The notes beneath the pieces were generated by a model. The model made no database searches and was not told the origin of the DNA. It saw only the letters and a list, made by a program, of their open reading frames with translations. This document shows, one piece after another, positions 44,639-54,429 of a stretch of 64,000 bases of DNA (within the stretch, counting starts at the first letter, position 1; each line of letters starts with the position of its first letter). The position numbers and the translations under genes are program-made. Source of the DNA: Aquabacter sp965279295 (GTDB lineage Bacteria; Pseudomonadota; Alphaproteobacteria; Rhizobiales; Xanthobacteraceae). The stretch lies in NCBI GenBank assembly GCA_965279295.1, contig CBDIHQ010000016.1. The stretch is one strand, 5' to 3'.

Positions 44639-47600
44639 ATGAGGGACGAGACGGCTGAGCCCAAGCCGGCACGGCATGCGCGGCCTGGGCGCCTTCGGGG
44701 TATCGCCGGGGCGCTGGTTCCCCGTGGCCGGTTCGCCAAGGTCGTCGTATGGTCGCTCGTCTCTTTGGTGGCGCTGGCAGGCATCGGTGCGCTCGCGCTT
44801 TATGGCCTGATCGCGAGCGGTACCGTCACCGCCAACCTTGCTACGCCCTATATTGAGCGCGCCCTTGAGGAGCGCCTGGGTGGCAAATACGACGTCATCA
44901 TCGGTTCCACCTCGGTCGAGACCATGAGCCACGGCGGCACCGTGGTGATCGTGCACGACATCAAGGTGGTCGGGTCGGCGGGCGAACTGATTGCCGCCGC
45001 GCCGAGCGCCGAGGTGGAGCTTGAAGGCAGCCTTCTCACCCTTTCGCCTCGCGCGCGACGCGTCGACCTGATCGGCGCGGAGATGACGGTGAAGATCGCG
45101 GCCTCGGGCGTTGTGGCAGTCGCCACCGGTAAGGGCGCCACGCCGCTGACCTCGACACCCGTCCCGGCGCGCGATGCGAAGCCCGCGCCCGGCGTTACTT
45201 CGGACGTCGCCGCCGTTGCCGAGGCGGAGCGGGACCGCACCGATCCCCTGACCCTGAGGGCGCTGGCGGGTTGGTTGAACGAACTGGAGAACGGCGGCCT
45301 GGACGGCGGCGCGCTTCAGGATGTGGGGCTGAAGAACGGCACGCTGAAGGTCGAGAACGAGTCCAGCGGCAAGAGCTATGCGTTCCAGCACATCTCCATC
45401 CGCATGTCCCGCCCGGAAATGGGGGGCGCGATTCTGAGCTTTGCGTTCCAGGGGCCGAGCGCGACGGCGACGCTGGTTGCCACCATCGGGCCCGTCAGGG
45501 AGCGCGAGCGCACCTTCGACATGGTGCTGAAGGATGTGGCGACCCGCGATCTGGTGCAGGCGTTCACGCAGGACTGGCGGCGCTTCTACATGGACCTGCC
45601 GCTCGGCGCGCGCCTGAAGGCGCGTCTCGCCACCGACGGGCGGGTGCTGGCGGCGAAGATGGATGTCGAGTTCGGCGCCGGCCAGATCGGCAACGGCGAG
45701 GACCCGCTTGAGCGTTTCACCGTCGATTACCTGCGCCTCGGCCTGACCCTGGACCCGGTGCGGCGGATCATCGTGATCGATCCGCTTGCGGCGGGGAAGA
45801 ACGCCAACAAGGTGGCGCTTCAGGGCGAGATCAACATTCCAGCCTCCGCCAGCGAGGTGTGGACCTACAATTTGCGTCAGCAGCAGATCATCCTGGCGGG
45901 GCCGGAAATGCCCGATCCGCCTCTGGTGATCGACCAGATGCGCGTCAACGGGCGCTACCAGCCCGCCGACAAGCGGCTGACGTTTGAAAACGGCATGCTC
46001 TCCGGCGTCGGCGGAAGCCTCAGCTTCAGCGGCATGGCGGATTTCGGCGTGCCTTTGCCGATCATTAAGCTCGAAGCATCGGGTGGCAAGATGCCCTCGT
46101 CCACGGTGCGGCGCTTCTGGCCAGTCTCGATCGCCCCGCCGGCACGCGATTATGTGCTCCAGAACGTGACGGGCGGCACCATCGAGAGCACCAAGCTGAA
46201 GGTGAACATGCCGCTGGAGCTGATCGGGCAGAAGGAGGTTCCGCTGCCCGACGATGCGGTGCACCTGGAAATCTCCGGCACCGGCTTCACGCTCCAGGCG
46301 ATGAAGGGCCTGCCACCGATCCGCGATGTCAAGCTCGCCGTGGTGGTGACCGGGCGCAGTGTGCGCGCCGACATGCCGGAAGGGGTGGTCATCACGCCCC
46401 AGAACCGCAAGCTCACCATGTCGGACGGCACCTTCCTCATGGCGGACTATTTCCCGCGTGAGCCGCGTGCCCAGATCCAGGTGAAGATCAACGGCCCGGC
46501 CGATGCCGGCATCGAACTGTTGGGCACAGAAGCCCTGAAGGGGCCAACCGGCACCGCCTATGATCCCTCGACCACGCGCGGCAAGCTTTCCGCCCTGGTT
46601 CAGATCAACATTCACTTCCGCCGCGTACAGGATCCCAAGGACACCGACTATTCGGTGGAAGCGACGCTGACCGATTTCGGCGTTGACGCGGTGTTTGCGA
46701 ACCAGCGGCTGGAAGGCGCGACGGTGATTGCATTCGCGACCCCCGCCGGCATCCTGCTGCGCGGCGATGGCAGGATCGCCGGGGCGCCCGCCAGCTTTGA
46801 ATATGAGAAGAAAAAAGATGTCGCGGACGCCAATGTGAAGGTGAACGCCACCCTGGATGATGCCTCTCGCGCCAAGCTGGGCATCAATCTGCCGGCCGTC
46901 ACCGGCCCGGTGCTGGTGCGCTTGGTCGGCACCACGGACAATGTGATCACCAAGGCCAATATCGAGCTGGACCTGACGGGCGCGCGCATCGCCGATCTGG
47001 TGCCCGGCCTCACCAAGCCGCCGGGCAAGCCGCTGAAGGCGCGCTTCACCTCCACCGATGCCGGCAAAACGGTGAAGCTCAACGATCTGGTGCTGGAGGG
47101 CTCCGGCTCGCTGATCAGGGGGGCCGTCGAGATCGCTGATTCCGGCGACGTGCTCTCGGCCAATTTTCCGACCTTCCAGCTGAGCGACGGCGACAAGGCG
47201 AGCCTCACCGCCACCCGCTCCGGCGATGTGCTCAAGGTGCGCATCACCGGAGAAGTGGTGGACGCGCGGGGCATCATGAAAAGCCTCGTCGGCACGCCGG
47301 CTTCGGCACCGCAGAGGGGGCCTAAGCCCCGCAACCAGGACGTCGACGTCGAGGCAGTCATCGGCGCGCTCACCGGCAACAATGGCGAGGTGCTGCGCCA
47401 GTTCGACCTGACAGTGGGGCGGCGCGGCATCGAGATGCGCAATTTCACCCTGACCGCGCGGGCCGGGCGCGACGGGACCCTGAGCGGCGACATACGGCCG
47501 GTGAATGGCCGCAACGCGCTCATGATCACCACCTCGGATGCCGGCGCGGTGATGCGCTTCCTCGACATCTACGCCAAGATCGACGGCGGCGAGATGTGGG

Positions 47601-48118
47601 TCTCGGTGGACCCGCCACGCGGCGACACCAGCCCGCAGGAAGGTACGATCAACCTGCGTGACTTCGTGGTGCGCGGCGAAAGCGGACTCGACATTCTGGC
47701 CTCGGCCGCGCGCGATTCCTCCGGCCGCGCCGAACCGGGCACGGCGGCGTTCCAGAAAGCGCAGACCAAGTTCACCCGTACGCCGGGCAGCATAACCGTC
47801 CGCGAGGGCGCCATCTGGGGGCCGGTCGCCGGCGCCACCGTGGACGGGGTCGTTGATTTCGCCGCCGAGCGCATCGCGTTGCGCGGCACTTATGTGCCGG
47901 CCTACGGCCTCAACAACCTGTTCTCCAAGCTGCCGCTGATCGGCATGCTGCTGGGTGGCGGCCCGAACGAGGGGCTGCTGGGCGTGACGTTCGAGATCGT
48001 CGGCCCCTTGAGCGGTCCGCGCCTCACCATCAATCCGCTGTCGGCCGTGGCGCCGGGCTTTTTGCGCAAGATGTTCGAGTTCCGCGACACCTCCATCGCG
48101 CCTCCGCCCGCCCGCTAG
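44639..48118 (+). CDS. Large AsmA-like / DUF3971 membrane-anchored protein
   Basis: An 1159-residue protein. A cytoplasmic basic N-terminus and one transmembrane helix (about residues 35-60, VVVWSLVSLVALAGIGALAL) are followed by a very long, beta-rich periplasmic part. The C-terminus (LNNLFSKLPLIGMLLGGGPNEGLLGVTFEIVGPLSGPRLTINP) is the conserved AsmA/YhdP-type end. Such proteins are thought to form lipid-conducting bridges between the membranes. A GGAGG motif precedes the ATG. It is the longest gene in the window. Confidence 0.83.
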   Translation: MRDETAEPKPARHARPGRLRGIAGALVPRGRFAKVVVWSLVSLVALAGIGALALYGLIASGTVTANLATPYIERALEERLGGKYDVIIGSTSVETMSHGGTVVIVHDIKVVGSAGELIAAAPSAEVELEGSLLTLSPRARRVDLIGAEMTVKIAASGVVAVATGKGATPLTSTPVPARDAKPAPGVTSDVAAVAEAERDRTDPLTLRALAGWLNELENGGLDGGALQDVGLKNGTLKVENESSGKSYAFQHISIRMSRPEMGGAILSFAFQGPSATATLVATIGPVRERERTFDMVLKDVATRDLVQAFTQDWRRFYMDLPLGARLKARLATDGRVLAAKMDVEFGAGQIGNGEDPLERFTVDYLRLGLTLDPVRRIIVIDPLAAGKNANKVALQGEINIPASASEVWTYNLRQQQIILAGPEMPDPPLVIDQMRVNGRYQPADKRLTFENGMLSGVGGSLSFSGMADFGVPLPIIKLEASGGKMPSSTVRRFWPVSIAPPARDYVLQNVTGGTIESTKLKVNMPLELIGQKEVPLPDDAVHLEISGTGFTLQAMKGLPPIRDVKLAVVVTGRSVRADMPEGVVITPQNRKLTMSDGTFLMADYFPREPRAQIQVKINGPADAGIELLGTEALKGPTGTAYDPSTTRGKLSALVQINIHFRRVQDPKDTDYSVEATLTDFGVDAVFANQRLEGATVIAFATPAGILLRGDGRIAGAPASFEYEKKKDVADANVKVNATLDDASRAKLGINLPAVTGPVLVRLVGTTDNVITKANIELDLTGARIADLVPGLTKPPGKPLKARFTSTDAGKTVKLNDLVLEGSGSLIRGAVEIADSGDVLSANFPTFQLSDGDKASLTATRSGDVLKVRITGEVVDARGIMKSLVGTPASAPQRGPKPRNQDVDVEAVIGALTGNNGEVLRQFDLTVGRRGIEMRNFTLTARAGRDGTLSGDIRPVNGRNALMITTSDAGAVMRFLDIYAKIDGGEMWVSVDPPRGDTSPQEGTINLRDFVVRGESGLDILASAARDSSGRAEPGTAAFQKAQTKFTRTPGSITVREGAIWGPVAGATVDGVVDFAAERIALRGTYVPAYGLNNLFSKLPLIGMLLGGGPNEGLLGVTFEIVGPLSGPRLTINPLSAVAPGFLRKMFEFRDTSIAPPPAR

Positions 48119-48189
48119 GCGGCCGGCAGGAACCTAAACCGTGCGCGGGCGTTATTCCTGATATCAATTAAGAATCAGGAGTTTACCTC

Positions 48190-48588
48190 ATGCGCCGCGT
48201 TCTATTCGCCCTTGCCGCCACGTCCCTTCTGGTGGCTCCGGTGCTTCCCGCCATGGCGCAAACGGCGGTCACGACGGAAACCTTCGTCGCAGCAAAGCCG
48301 ACGGACGTGCTCAGCTATAATCTCATCGGCCTCAACGTGAAGAACACGCAGAATGAGACGGTCGGCGAGATCAAGGACATCATCCTCTCGCAGGGCGACG
48401 TCACCGGTTATGTTCTCTCGGTCGGCGGTTTCCTGGGTATGGGCGAGCACTATGTGATCGTGCGCCCGTCTTCTGTGAAGATCGCCTATTCCGAAAACGA
48501 CAAGAAGTGGTCGGCGACCATGAACTCGACCAAGGAGCAGGTGAAAGCCGCGCCCCAGTTCAAGTATGAAGGCCGCTGGAAGCGTTGA
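48190..48588 (+). CDS. Secreted PRC-barrel domain protein
   Basis: A 132-residue protein with a signal peptide (MRRVLFALAATSLLVAPVLP, then AMAQ). A single PRC-barrel follows: LIGLNVKNTQNETVGEIKDI, then GYVLSVGGFLGMGEHYVIVR. PRC-barrel proteins of this secreted type are common in Rhizobiales and poorly characterised. A strong terminator follows within 25 bp. Confidence 0.85.
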   Translation: MRRVLFALAATSLLVAPVLPAMAQTAVTTETFVAAKPTDVLSYNLIGLNVKNTQNETVGEIKDIILSQGDVTGYVLSVGGFLGMGEHYVIVRPSSVKIAYSENDKKWSATMNSTKEQVKAAPQFKYEGRWKR

Positions 48589-48612
48589 GGCGTCCTCGCC
48601 TAAAACAGAAAA

Positions 48613-48636
48613 GGCTCCCGCGAGGGAGCCTTTTTT
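48613..48636. terminator. Bidirectional rho-independent terminator
   Basis: GGCTCCC-GCGA-GGGAGCC followed by TTTTTT; on the other strand the stem is followed by TTTTCTGTTTTA. It ends both the PRC-barrel gene and the convergent tyrS. Confidence 0.9.
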
Positions 48637-48651
48637 GCATCTTACGGAGGC

Positions 48652-49896
48652 TCAGAGCGGGCGCAGGAGGACGTGCTTCTTCTTGCCAAGCGAGAGCTTG
48701 ATGACGCCTTCCGGCGTCAGATCGCACTGTGTCAGCACCAGCTTCTCGTCGGTGACCGTGGCGTCGTTCACCTTCAGCCCGCCGCCCTTGACCTGGCGGC
48801 GCGCCTCGCTGGTGGAGGCCACCAGCCCGGCGGTGACGAAAGCGGTGTTGGCGGCAATCCCTGTCGCAAGTTCGGCGGCCGGTATCTCGATGCTCGGCAG
48901 GTTCACCGCGAGCGCGCCGTCCTCGAAGGTGGTGCGGGCGGTTGCCTTGGCCTCGTCCGCTGCGGCGCGGCCGTGCAGCAGGGCGGTCGCCTCGGTGGCG
49001 AGGATGTCCTTGGCCTCGTTGATCTCCTGGCCCTGGAGGGCGCCGAGACGCGCGATTTCATCTAGGGGCAGTTCCGTGAACAGCTTCAGGAACCGCTCAA
49101 CGTCGGCATCGCCGGTGTTGCGCCAGTACTGCCAATACTCATAGGGGCTCAGCAGGTCGGCATCGAGCCACACCGCGCCGCCCGCCGTCTTGCCCATCTT
49201 GGCGCCGGAGGAGGTGGTGAGCAGCGGCGTGGTGAGGGCGTGAAGCTCCGCGCCGCGCATGCGCCGGCCCAGTTCCATGCCGTTGACGATGTTGCCCCAC
49301 TGATCCGAGCCGCCCATCTGCAGAATGCAGCCGTGGCGCGCGTTCAGCTCGACGAAATCGTAGGCCTGGAGGATCATGTAGTTGAATTCGAGGAAAGTGA
49401 GCGGCTGCTCACGCTCCAGCCGGAGCTTCACCGAATCGAAGGTCAGCATGCGATTGATGGTGAAGTGCGGCCCCACCTCGCGCAGGAGCGGGATGTATTT
49501 CAGCTCGTCCAGCCAGGTCGCGTTGTTTTCCATCACCGCGCCGGCGGAGAAATCCAGGAAGCGCGCGAACACCCGGCGGATCGAGGCGATGTTGTCCTCG
49601 ATCTGCTGGTCGGTCAGCATCCGGCGCGCTTCGTCCTTCCCGGACGGATCGCCGATCTTGGTGGTGCCGCCGCCCATCAGCGCGATCGGCCGGTGGCCGG
49701 TGCGCTGAAGCGTGCGCAGCATCATGATGGACAGCAAATGCCCCGCATGTAGGCTGGATGCGGTGGCGTCAAAGCCGATATAAGCGGTGATCGGCCCGGC
49801 CGACGCCTTTTGGTCCAAGCCCTCCGGGTCGGAGCACTGGTGGATGTAGCCACGCTCTTGGAGCGTGCGCAGAAGGTCGGAACGGAACGCGCTCAT
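48652..49896 (-). CDS. tyrS: Tyrosyl-tRNA synthetase
   Basis: A 414-residue class I aminoacyl-tRNA synthetase. The HIGH-type motif is HAGHL in ASSLHAGHLLSIM, LQMGGSDQWGN contacts the substrate, and the KMSKS-type loop is KMGKT in SSGAKMGKTAGG. The S4-like C-terminal domain appears as ARRQVKGGGLKVND. I chose the ATG at 49896 over an upstream TTG. The start is divergent from the glycosyltransferase gene with only 12 bp between start codons. Confidence 0.96.
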   Translation of the reverse strand: MSAFRSDLLRTLQERGYIHQCSDPEGLDQKASAGPITAYIGFDATASSLHAGHLLSIMMLRTLQRTGHRPIALMGGGTTKIGDPSGKDEARRMLTDQQIEDNIASIRRVFARFLDFSAGAVMENNATWLDELKYIPLLREVGPHFTINRMLTFDSVKLRLEREQPLTFLEFNYMILQAYDFVELNARHGCILQMGGSDQWGNIVNGMELGRRMRGAELHALTTPLLTTSSGAKMGKTAGGAVWLDADLLSPYEYWQYWRNTGDADVERFLKLFTELPLDEIARLGALQGQEINEAKDILATEATALLHGRAAADEAKATARTTFEDGALAVNLPSIEIPAAELATGIAANTAFVTAGLVASTSEARRQVKGGGLKVNDATVTDEKLVLTQCDLTPEGVIKLSLGKKKHVLLRPL

Positions 49897-49908
49897 CGTC
49901 GGGCTCAA

Positions 49909-50895
49909 ATGTCGAAGCTGGGGGAAGGGCGCTTGCTGACTAAGCCATTCGAGGATGTCGCGCCACGTTTATGTGCGTGGAGCATCGCCGTGTTCGCCCG
50001 CAACGAGCGCCCGACGCTGATTTCCTGCCTCAAGCATATCGCCCGCGCGGTGGATGGGCGCGACGCCCATGTCAGCGTGATCCTGAACGGAAGCTCGGAT
50101 GGATCGGCCCTGGCGCTCAAGGCTGCCGCGCCCGAGATCGGCGTGCCGTTCAGCGTCTATGAGATTGATTATGCGGACAAATCCAACGCCATCAATCAAG
50201 TTGTCCACCACCTGAGGCGCACAGCGGAAATCTGCTTTTTCGTCGACGCCTACGCGATGATCACCCCGGATTCACTGATCGATCTTGCTGAGACGCTCGC
50301 CGCCAATCCGCGCGCCATGGCGGCGGCTGCCGTGCCGAGCGCGGGCCGCAGCGCGGATGCCATGCGCGCGGAAATGATGATCAACCCCGGCATTCACGGC
50401 TCGCTGTTCGCGTTGCGCGGCGAATTTGTTGCCCGCATGGCCGAGCAGGACTTTCGCATTCCGGTGGGTCTCTACCGGGGCGACGGGCTGATCGGTTCGG
50501 CGCTGATGCACAACCTCGACGCCCTGGGCACGCCCTGGACCAAGCATCACATCGCCATCGCCCCCAAGGCAACATGGAGTTTCCGCCCGCTCTCGCCCTG
50601 GAACAGCGCCGACCGCAAGCGCCAGTGGAACCGCCTGCTGCGGCAAGGGCGGGGCGAGCTTGAGGACATGGCGATCAAACGGCTGATCTATCTCGGCAAT
50701 TACGAGGCTTTGCCGGAATTCGCGAGCGAGCTGGTGCGCGACCTCCTGCGCAACGATCGCGCGGAGGCGCTGCGCTGCCTGCGCCGCCGGCCGCTGGGCG
50801 TGATGGCGCTGCGCGAGGCGTTCGCGGCCAAGGATCCGGCGCCGGGCGATCTGGTGCCGCGCCTCGTGGTGTCCTCCGAAGGCGGAACGGTCTGA
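49909..50895 (+). CDS. Family 2-like glycosyltransferase
   Basis: A 328-residue GT-A fold protein. It has WSIAVFARNERPTLISCLKHI at the start, NGSSDGSALAL (nucleotide-sugar site), DKSNAINQ, and CFFVDAYAMI in the place of the DXD region. No membrane helix is evident. The frame is open further upstream but overlaps tyrS; the ATG at 49909 is the sensible start. The acceptor is unknown. anmK follows after 1 nt, so the two are co-transcribed. Confidence 0.75.
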   Translation: MSKLGEGRLLTKPFEDVAPRLCAWSIAVFARNERPTLISCLKHIARAVDGRDAHVSVILNGSSDGSALALKAAAPEIGVPFSVYEIDYADKSNAINQVVHHLRRTAEICFFVDAYAMITPDSLIDLAETLAANPRAMAAAAVPSAGRSADAMRAEMMINPGIHGSLFALRGEFVARMAEQDFRIPVGLYRGDGLIGSALMHNLDALGTPWTKHHIAIAPKATWSFRPLSPWNSADRKRQWNRLLRQGRGELEDMAIKRLIYLGNYEALPEFASELVRDLLRNDRAEALRCLRRRPLGVMALREAFAAKDPAPGDLVPRLVVSSEGGTV

Positions 50896-50896
50896 G

Positions 50897-52009
50897 GTGC
50901 GCGCGCTCGGCCTGATGAGCGGGACGTCCATGGACGGCATTGATGCCGCCCTCATCGACACCGATGGGGAGCATGTGGACTGGCTCGGGCCGTCAGCGAC
51001 CTTTCCATTCGATGCCGAGATGCGGCGGCTTCTGGTGCAGGCCATGGAGGATGCGCGCGGCCTCAACGCCCGCGACGCCCGCCCCGGCGCGCTGGGCGAG
51101 GCGGAGCGCCGCATCACGGATCTGCACGCGCAGGCGGTGATCGCGCTGCTGGCGCAGATGCGGCTTTCCCCTTGTGATATCGACGTGGTGGGTTTTCACG
51201 GCCAGACCGTGTTTCACCGTCCGGATGCCGGCCTCACCGTGCAGATCGGCCTCGGCGCGGAACTGGCACGGGCGCTCGGGACGCGGGTGGTGGCGGATTT
51301 CCGGGCCGCCGACGTGGCCGCGGGCGGGGAGGGGGCGCCGCTGGTGCCTGTCTTCCACCAGGCACTGGCCCGTTCCCTCCACCTGCCGCGCCCGCTGGCG
51401 GTGCTCAATGTCGGCGGGGTCGCCAATGTGACGATCCTGGAGGAGGGCGCGGACCCGATCGCCTGCGACACCGGGCCCGGCAATGCGCTGATCGATGATT
51501 TCGTGCTTTCCCGCATCGGGGTGGCGTTCGATGCCGACGGCGCGCTTGCCGCGACCGGAGAGGTGGACGAAGCGGCAGTTGCGTCTGCGCTCGATCACCC
51601 CTTTTTCCGGTTGCCGCCGCCCAAGTCCCTCGACCGCAACGCCTTCCGCGACCATGTGGCCGCGCGCGTCCGGCCGGAGCGCCTGTCGACGCCGGATGGT
51701 GCGGCGACCCTCACCGCCCTTACCGCCGCTACGGTGCACGCCGTCGTGGAATTCCTGCCCCGTCCGCCGGCGGCCTGGGTGGTGGCGGGCGGCGGGGCCC
51801 GCAATCCGACGCTCTTGGCCATGCTGCGCGCCCGGCTGGGACGCCCCGTGATGTCGGCGGATGCGGTGGGGTGGTCGGCGGATGGCCTTGAGGCCCATGC
51901 CTTCGGCTTCCTGGCGGTGCGGACCCTTCTCGGGCTCCCCCTCACTTTCCCAACCACCACGCGCGCCCCCGCGCCGTTGTGCGGGGGGCTGATTTTCGAG
52001 GGCCGTTGA
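50897..52009 (+). CDS. anmK: Anhydro-N-acetylmuramic acid kinase
   Basis: A 370-residue sugar kinase of the ASKHA fold used in peptidoglycan recycling. The N-terminal LGLMSGTSMDGIDAALIDTD is the diagnostic motif; VGFHGQTVFHRP, LNVGGVANVT, CDTGPGNALIDD and VVAGGGARNPTL are the other family motifs. It phosphorylates anhydro-MurNAc. The start is GTG immediately after the glycosyltransferase stop. Confidence 0.96.
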   Translation: MRALGLMSGTSMDGIDAALIDTDGEHVDWLGPSATFPFDAEMRRLLVQAMEDARGLNARDARPGALGEAERRITDLHAQAVIALLAQMRLSPCDIDVVGFHGQTVFHRPDAGLTVQIGLGAELARALGTRVVADFRAADVAAGGEGAPLVPVFHQALARSLHLPRPLAVLNVGGVANVTILEEGADPIACDTGPGNALIDDFVLSRIGVAFDADGALAATGEVDEAAVASALDHPFFRLPPPKSLDRNAFRDHVAARVRPERLSTPDGAATLTALTAATVHAVVEFLPRPPAAWVVAGGGARNPTLLAMLRARLGRPVMSADAVGWSADGLEAHAFGFLAVRTLLGLPLTFPTTTRAPAPLCGGLIFEGR

Positions 52010-52082
52010 CGCCGGTCCGATGCGCGGCCAATAGGTTCGCTGGACTGACGATGCTGTGCCGCGGCGGCGGCGGGGGGACGCG

Positions 52083-53708
52083 ATGAACAATAAGATGCAC
52101 CGTGACATCGGGCTGGTGGGTCTGACCTTCGTGGCGGTCAGCGGCATCATCGGCTCAGGCTGGCTGTTCGCGCCCCTGCTCGCGGCCCAGCATGCCGGCC
52201 CGGCGGCGCTTGTCGCCTGGGGAATCGGCGGCGGCGCCATGCTGCTGCTGGCGCTCACCTTCGCCGAAATCTCCGCCATGTTGCCGGTGCCCGGCGGTGT
52301 TGCCCGCGTACCGCTGTTCAGCCACGGCAATCTCGTCTGCACCATGATGGGGTGGAGCGGCTGGATCGGCTACACCACGCAGGCGCCGATCGAGGTGGAG
52401 GCTATGCTGCGCTACCTCGGCCCCCATTCGGACTGGCTGTATCGCAACGGGCCGGGTTCGGACCTTTCGTTCGCCGGTATCTGTGTGGCGATGGGGTTTC
52501 TGCTGCTGTTCGTCATCATCAACGCCGTGGGCGTGAAATTCTTCGCCTATGTGAACAGCTCCATCACTTGGGCGAAGATCGCCATTCCCCTGGTGCTGGT
52601 GGTTACGCTGCTGGTGTCTCGCTTCGAGGTCAGCAACTTCACCGATCATGGCGGGTTCGCGCCGTTTCACTGGTCCGGCATCCTCAGCGCCGTGTCGTCC
52701 GGTGGCGTGATCTTTTCCTACATCGGTTTCCGCCACGCGGTGGACATGGCCGGTGAGGTGCGCAATCCCGGCTTCAACATTCCGGTGGCGTTGATCCTCT
52801 CGCTCTTCATCTGCTTCCTCATCTATGGCGGTCTGCAACTCGCCTTCATCGGTGCGCTGGAACCAAGCGAACTGGTGAATGGCTGGGCGCGCCTGTCGCT
52901 TTCCAGCGATTTCGGCCCACTCGGGGCGGTGGCGAGCGCGCTCGGGCTGATGTGGCTGGTGAGCCTGTTGAATGTGGGCGCCGTGGTCGGCCCCATGGGC
53001 GGCGCGCTGGTGGCGACCGGCTCCTGCGCCCGGCTCGGCTTCGCTCTGGCGGAGAATGGGCTTTTCCCGAAGCTGATCGCGCGCCTCTCCAGCCGGGGCG
53101 TGCCGCTCTCCGCGCTGATCATGAACCTGTGCGTGGCGGTGTTCACCTTCTTCCTCCTCCCGTTCGAGGAGGTGGTGAAGCTGAACTCCTCCGCCATCAT
53201 GGTGTCGTTCATCGTCGGCCCGGTGGCAGTGGTGGCGCTGCGCCACCTTCTGCCGAAGGCGCGCCGGCCGATCGTGCTTCCGGCGGTTCATGTCATCGCC
53301 TGCGCGGCGTTCGTCATCACGACCCTGATCATCCTGTGGTCGGGCTGGGCGACGGTGTGGCGGCTGGGCATCTGCCTGACACTCGGCGCGATCCTGTTCT
53401 TCACCTACGCGCTGAAGCACATCAAAGGCACGCCGGACTATGCGCAGGCGGTGTGGCTTGCCCCCTACTTTGCAGGGATAGGGCTGATTTCGGCGCTCAG
53501 CACTTTCGGCGGGGCCGGGATTTTGAGAGGAGGGCTGGACTCGGCCCTCATCGTCATCCTGTCGGTCGGCGTGTTCTTCTATGCCATCCGCTGCCGGCTG
53601 CCGCAGGACAAGTTCCGGGTCTATATCTCCGACGAGATACTGGCCGAGCAGGAAATCGGCGACCACGGCATCGCCCGGGCGCGCAAAGCGCTGGACCAAA
53701 TACCCTGA
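52083..53708 (+). CDS. APC-family amino acid permease
   Basis: A 541-residue membrane protein with about 12 helices. The first helix GLVGLTFVAVSGIIGSGWLF contains the APC substrate-binding GIIGSGW, and GAMLLLALTFAEISAMLPVPGG and FSYIGFRHAVDMAGEVRNPG (unwound helix 6 region) follow. The substrate is unassigned. The ATG at 52083 has a GGGGGGACG element upstream; an earlier in-frame start adds only nine basic residues. No ABC partners exist, as expected for a secondary transporter. Confidence 0.85.
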   Translation: MNNKMHRDIGLVGLTFVAVSGIIGSGWLFAPLLAAQHAGPAALVAWGIGGGAMLLLALTFAEISAMLPVPGGVARVPLFSHGNLVCTMMGWSGWIGYTTQAPIEVEAMLRYLGPHSDWLYRNGPGSDLSFAGICVAMGFLLLFVIINAVGVKFFAYVNSSITWAKIAIPLVLVVTLLVSRFEVSNFTDHGGFAPFHWSGILSAVSSGGVIFSYIGFRHAVDMAGEVRNPGFNIPVALILSLFICFLIYGGLQLAFIGALEPSELVNGWARLSLSSDFGPLGAVASALGLMWLVSLLNVGAVVGPMGGALVATGSCARLGFALAENGLFPKLIARLSSRGVPLSALIMNLCVAVFTFFLLPFEEVVKLNSSAIMVSFIVGPVAVVALRHLLPKARRPIVLPAVHVIACAAFVITTLIILWSGWATVWRLGICLTLGAILFFTYALKHIKGTPDYAQAVWLAPYFAGIGLISALSTFGGAGILRGGLDSALIVILSVGVFFYAIRCRLPQDKFRVYISDEILAEQEIGDHGIARARKALDQIP

Positions 53709-53709
53709 T

Positions 53710-53747
53710 AAAAAAAGCGGGCGTCCGGCTTTTCGCCGCCGCCCGCT
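53710..53747 (-). terminator. Rho-independent terminator of the 53767-54429 hydrolase gene
   Basis: Reading leftwards, AGCGGGCG...CGCCCGCT (arms 53740-53747 and 53716-53723) is followed by a run of T (plus-strand A run at 53710-53716). The loop is about 16 nt and contains a smaller stem. Confidence 0.75.
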
Positions 53748-53766
53748 ACTGACATCTATGTGGGTG

Positions 53767-54429
53767 TCAGGCCGCGCTTTCCTTGCGGGTGCCGGGCAGG
53801 CGCTTGTCGAGGTAGGTGCCGATGGTGCCCATCAATTCGTCGACCTTGCCGTCGAAGAAGTGGTTGGCGCCCGGAATGATCTGCTGCTCGATCACGATGC
53901 CCTTCTGGGTCTTCAGCTTTTCCACCAGGGTGGCAACGGCCGTGGTGGGCACCACCGCATCCTTGTCGCCGTGCACGAACAGGCCGGACGAGGGGCAGGG
54001 GGCGAGGAAGGAGAAGTCGTAAAGGCTCGCGGGAGCGGCCACCGAGATGAAGCCCTCCACTTCCGGACGGCGCATCAGGAGCTGCATGCCGATCCAGGCG
54101 CCGAACGAGACGCCGGCGATCCAGCAGGCGCGCGCGTCGGGGTTCACGGATTGTGCCCAATCCAGCGCGGCGGCTGCGTCGGACAACTCACCGGTGCCGT
54201 GGTCGAACGAGCCCTGGCTGCGGCCGACACCCCGGAAATTGAAGCGCAGCACCGAGAAGCCCCGGTTCACGAACTGATAATACAGGTTGTAGACGACCGG
54301 ATTGTTCATCGTGCCGCCGAACTGCGGATGCGGATGAAGAATGATCGCGATGGGGGAATTGCGCGTCTTGGCGGGCTGATAGCGGCCTTCAAGCCGCCCC
54401 TTCTCGCCAGTGAAGATGACTTCGGGCAT
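53767..54429 (-). CDS. Alpha/beta hydrolase with HPHP motif
   Basis: A 220-residue serine hydrolase-like protein of the type common in alphaproteobacteria. It shows IILHPHPQFGGTMNN and VYNLYYQFVNRGFSVLRFNF. The nucleophile is in IAGVSFGAWIG, the acid in HGDKDAVVP, and the His in GANHFFDG. The substrate is unknown. It shares its upstream region with the divergent suf operon. Confidence 0.83.
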   Translation of the reverse strand: MPEVIFTGEKGRLEGRYQPAKTRNSPIAIILHPHPQFGGTMNNPVVYNLYYQFVNRGFSVLRFNFRGVGRSQGSFDHGTGELSDAAAALDWAQSVNPDARACWIAGVSFGAWIGMQLLMRRPEVEGFISVAAPASLYDFSFLAPCPSSGLFVHGDKDAVVPTTAVATLVEKLKTQKGIVIEQQIIPGANHFFDGKVDELMGTIGTYLDKRLPGTRKESAA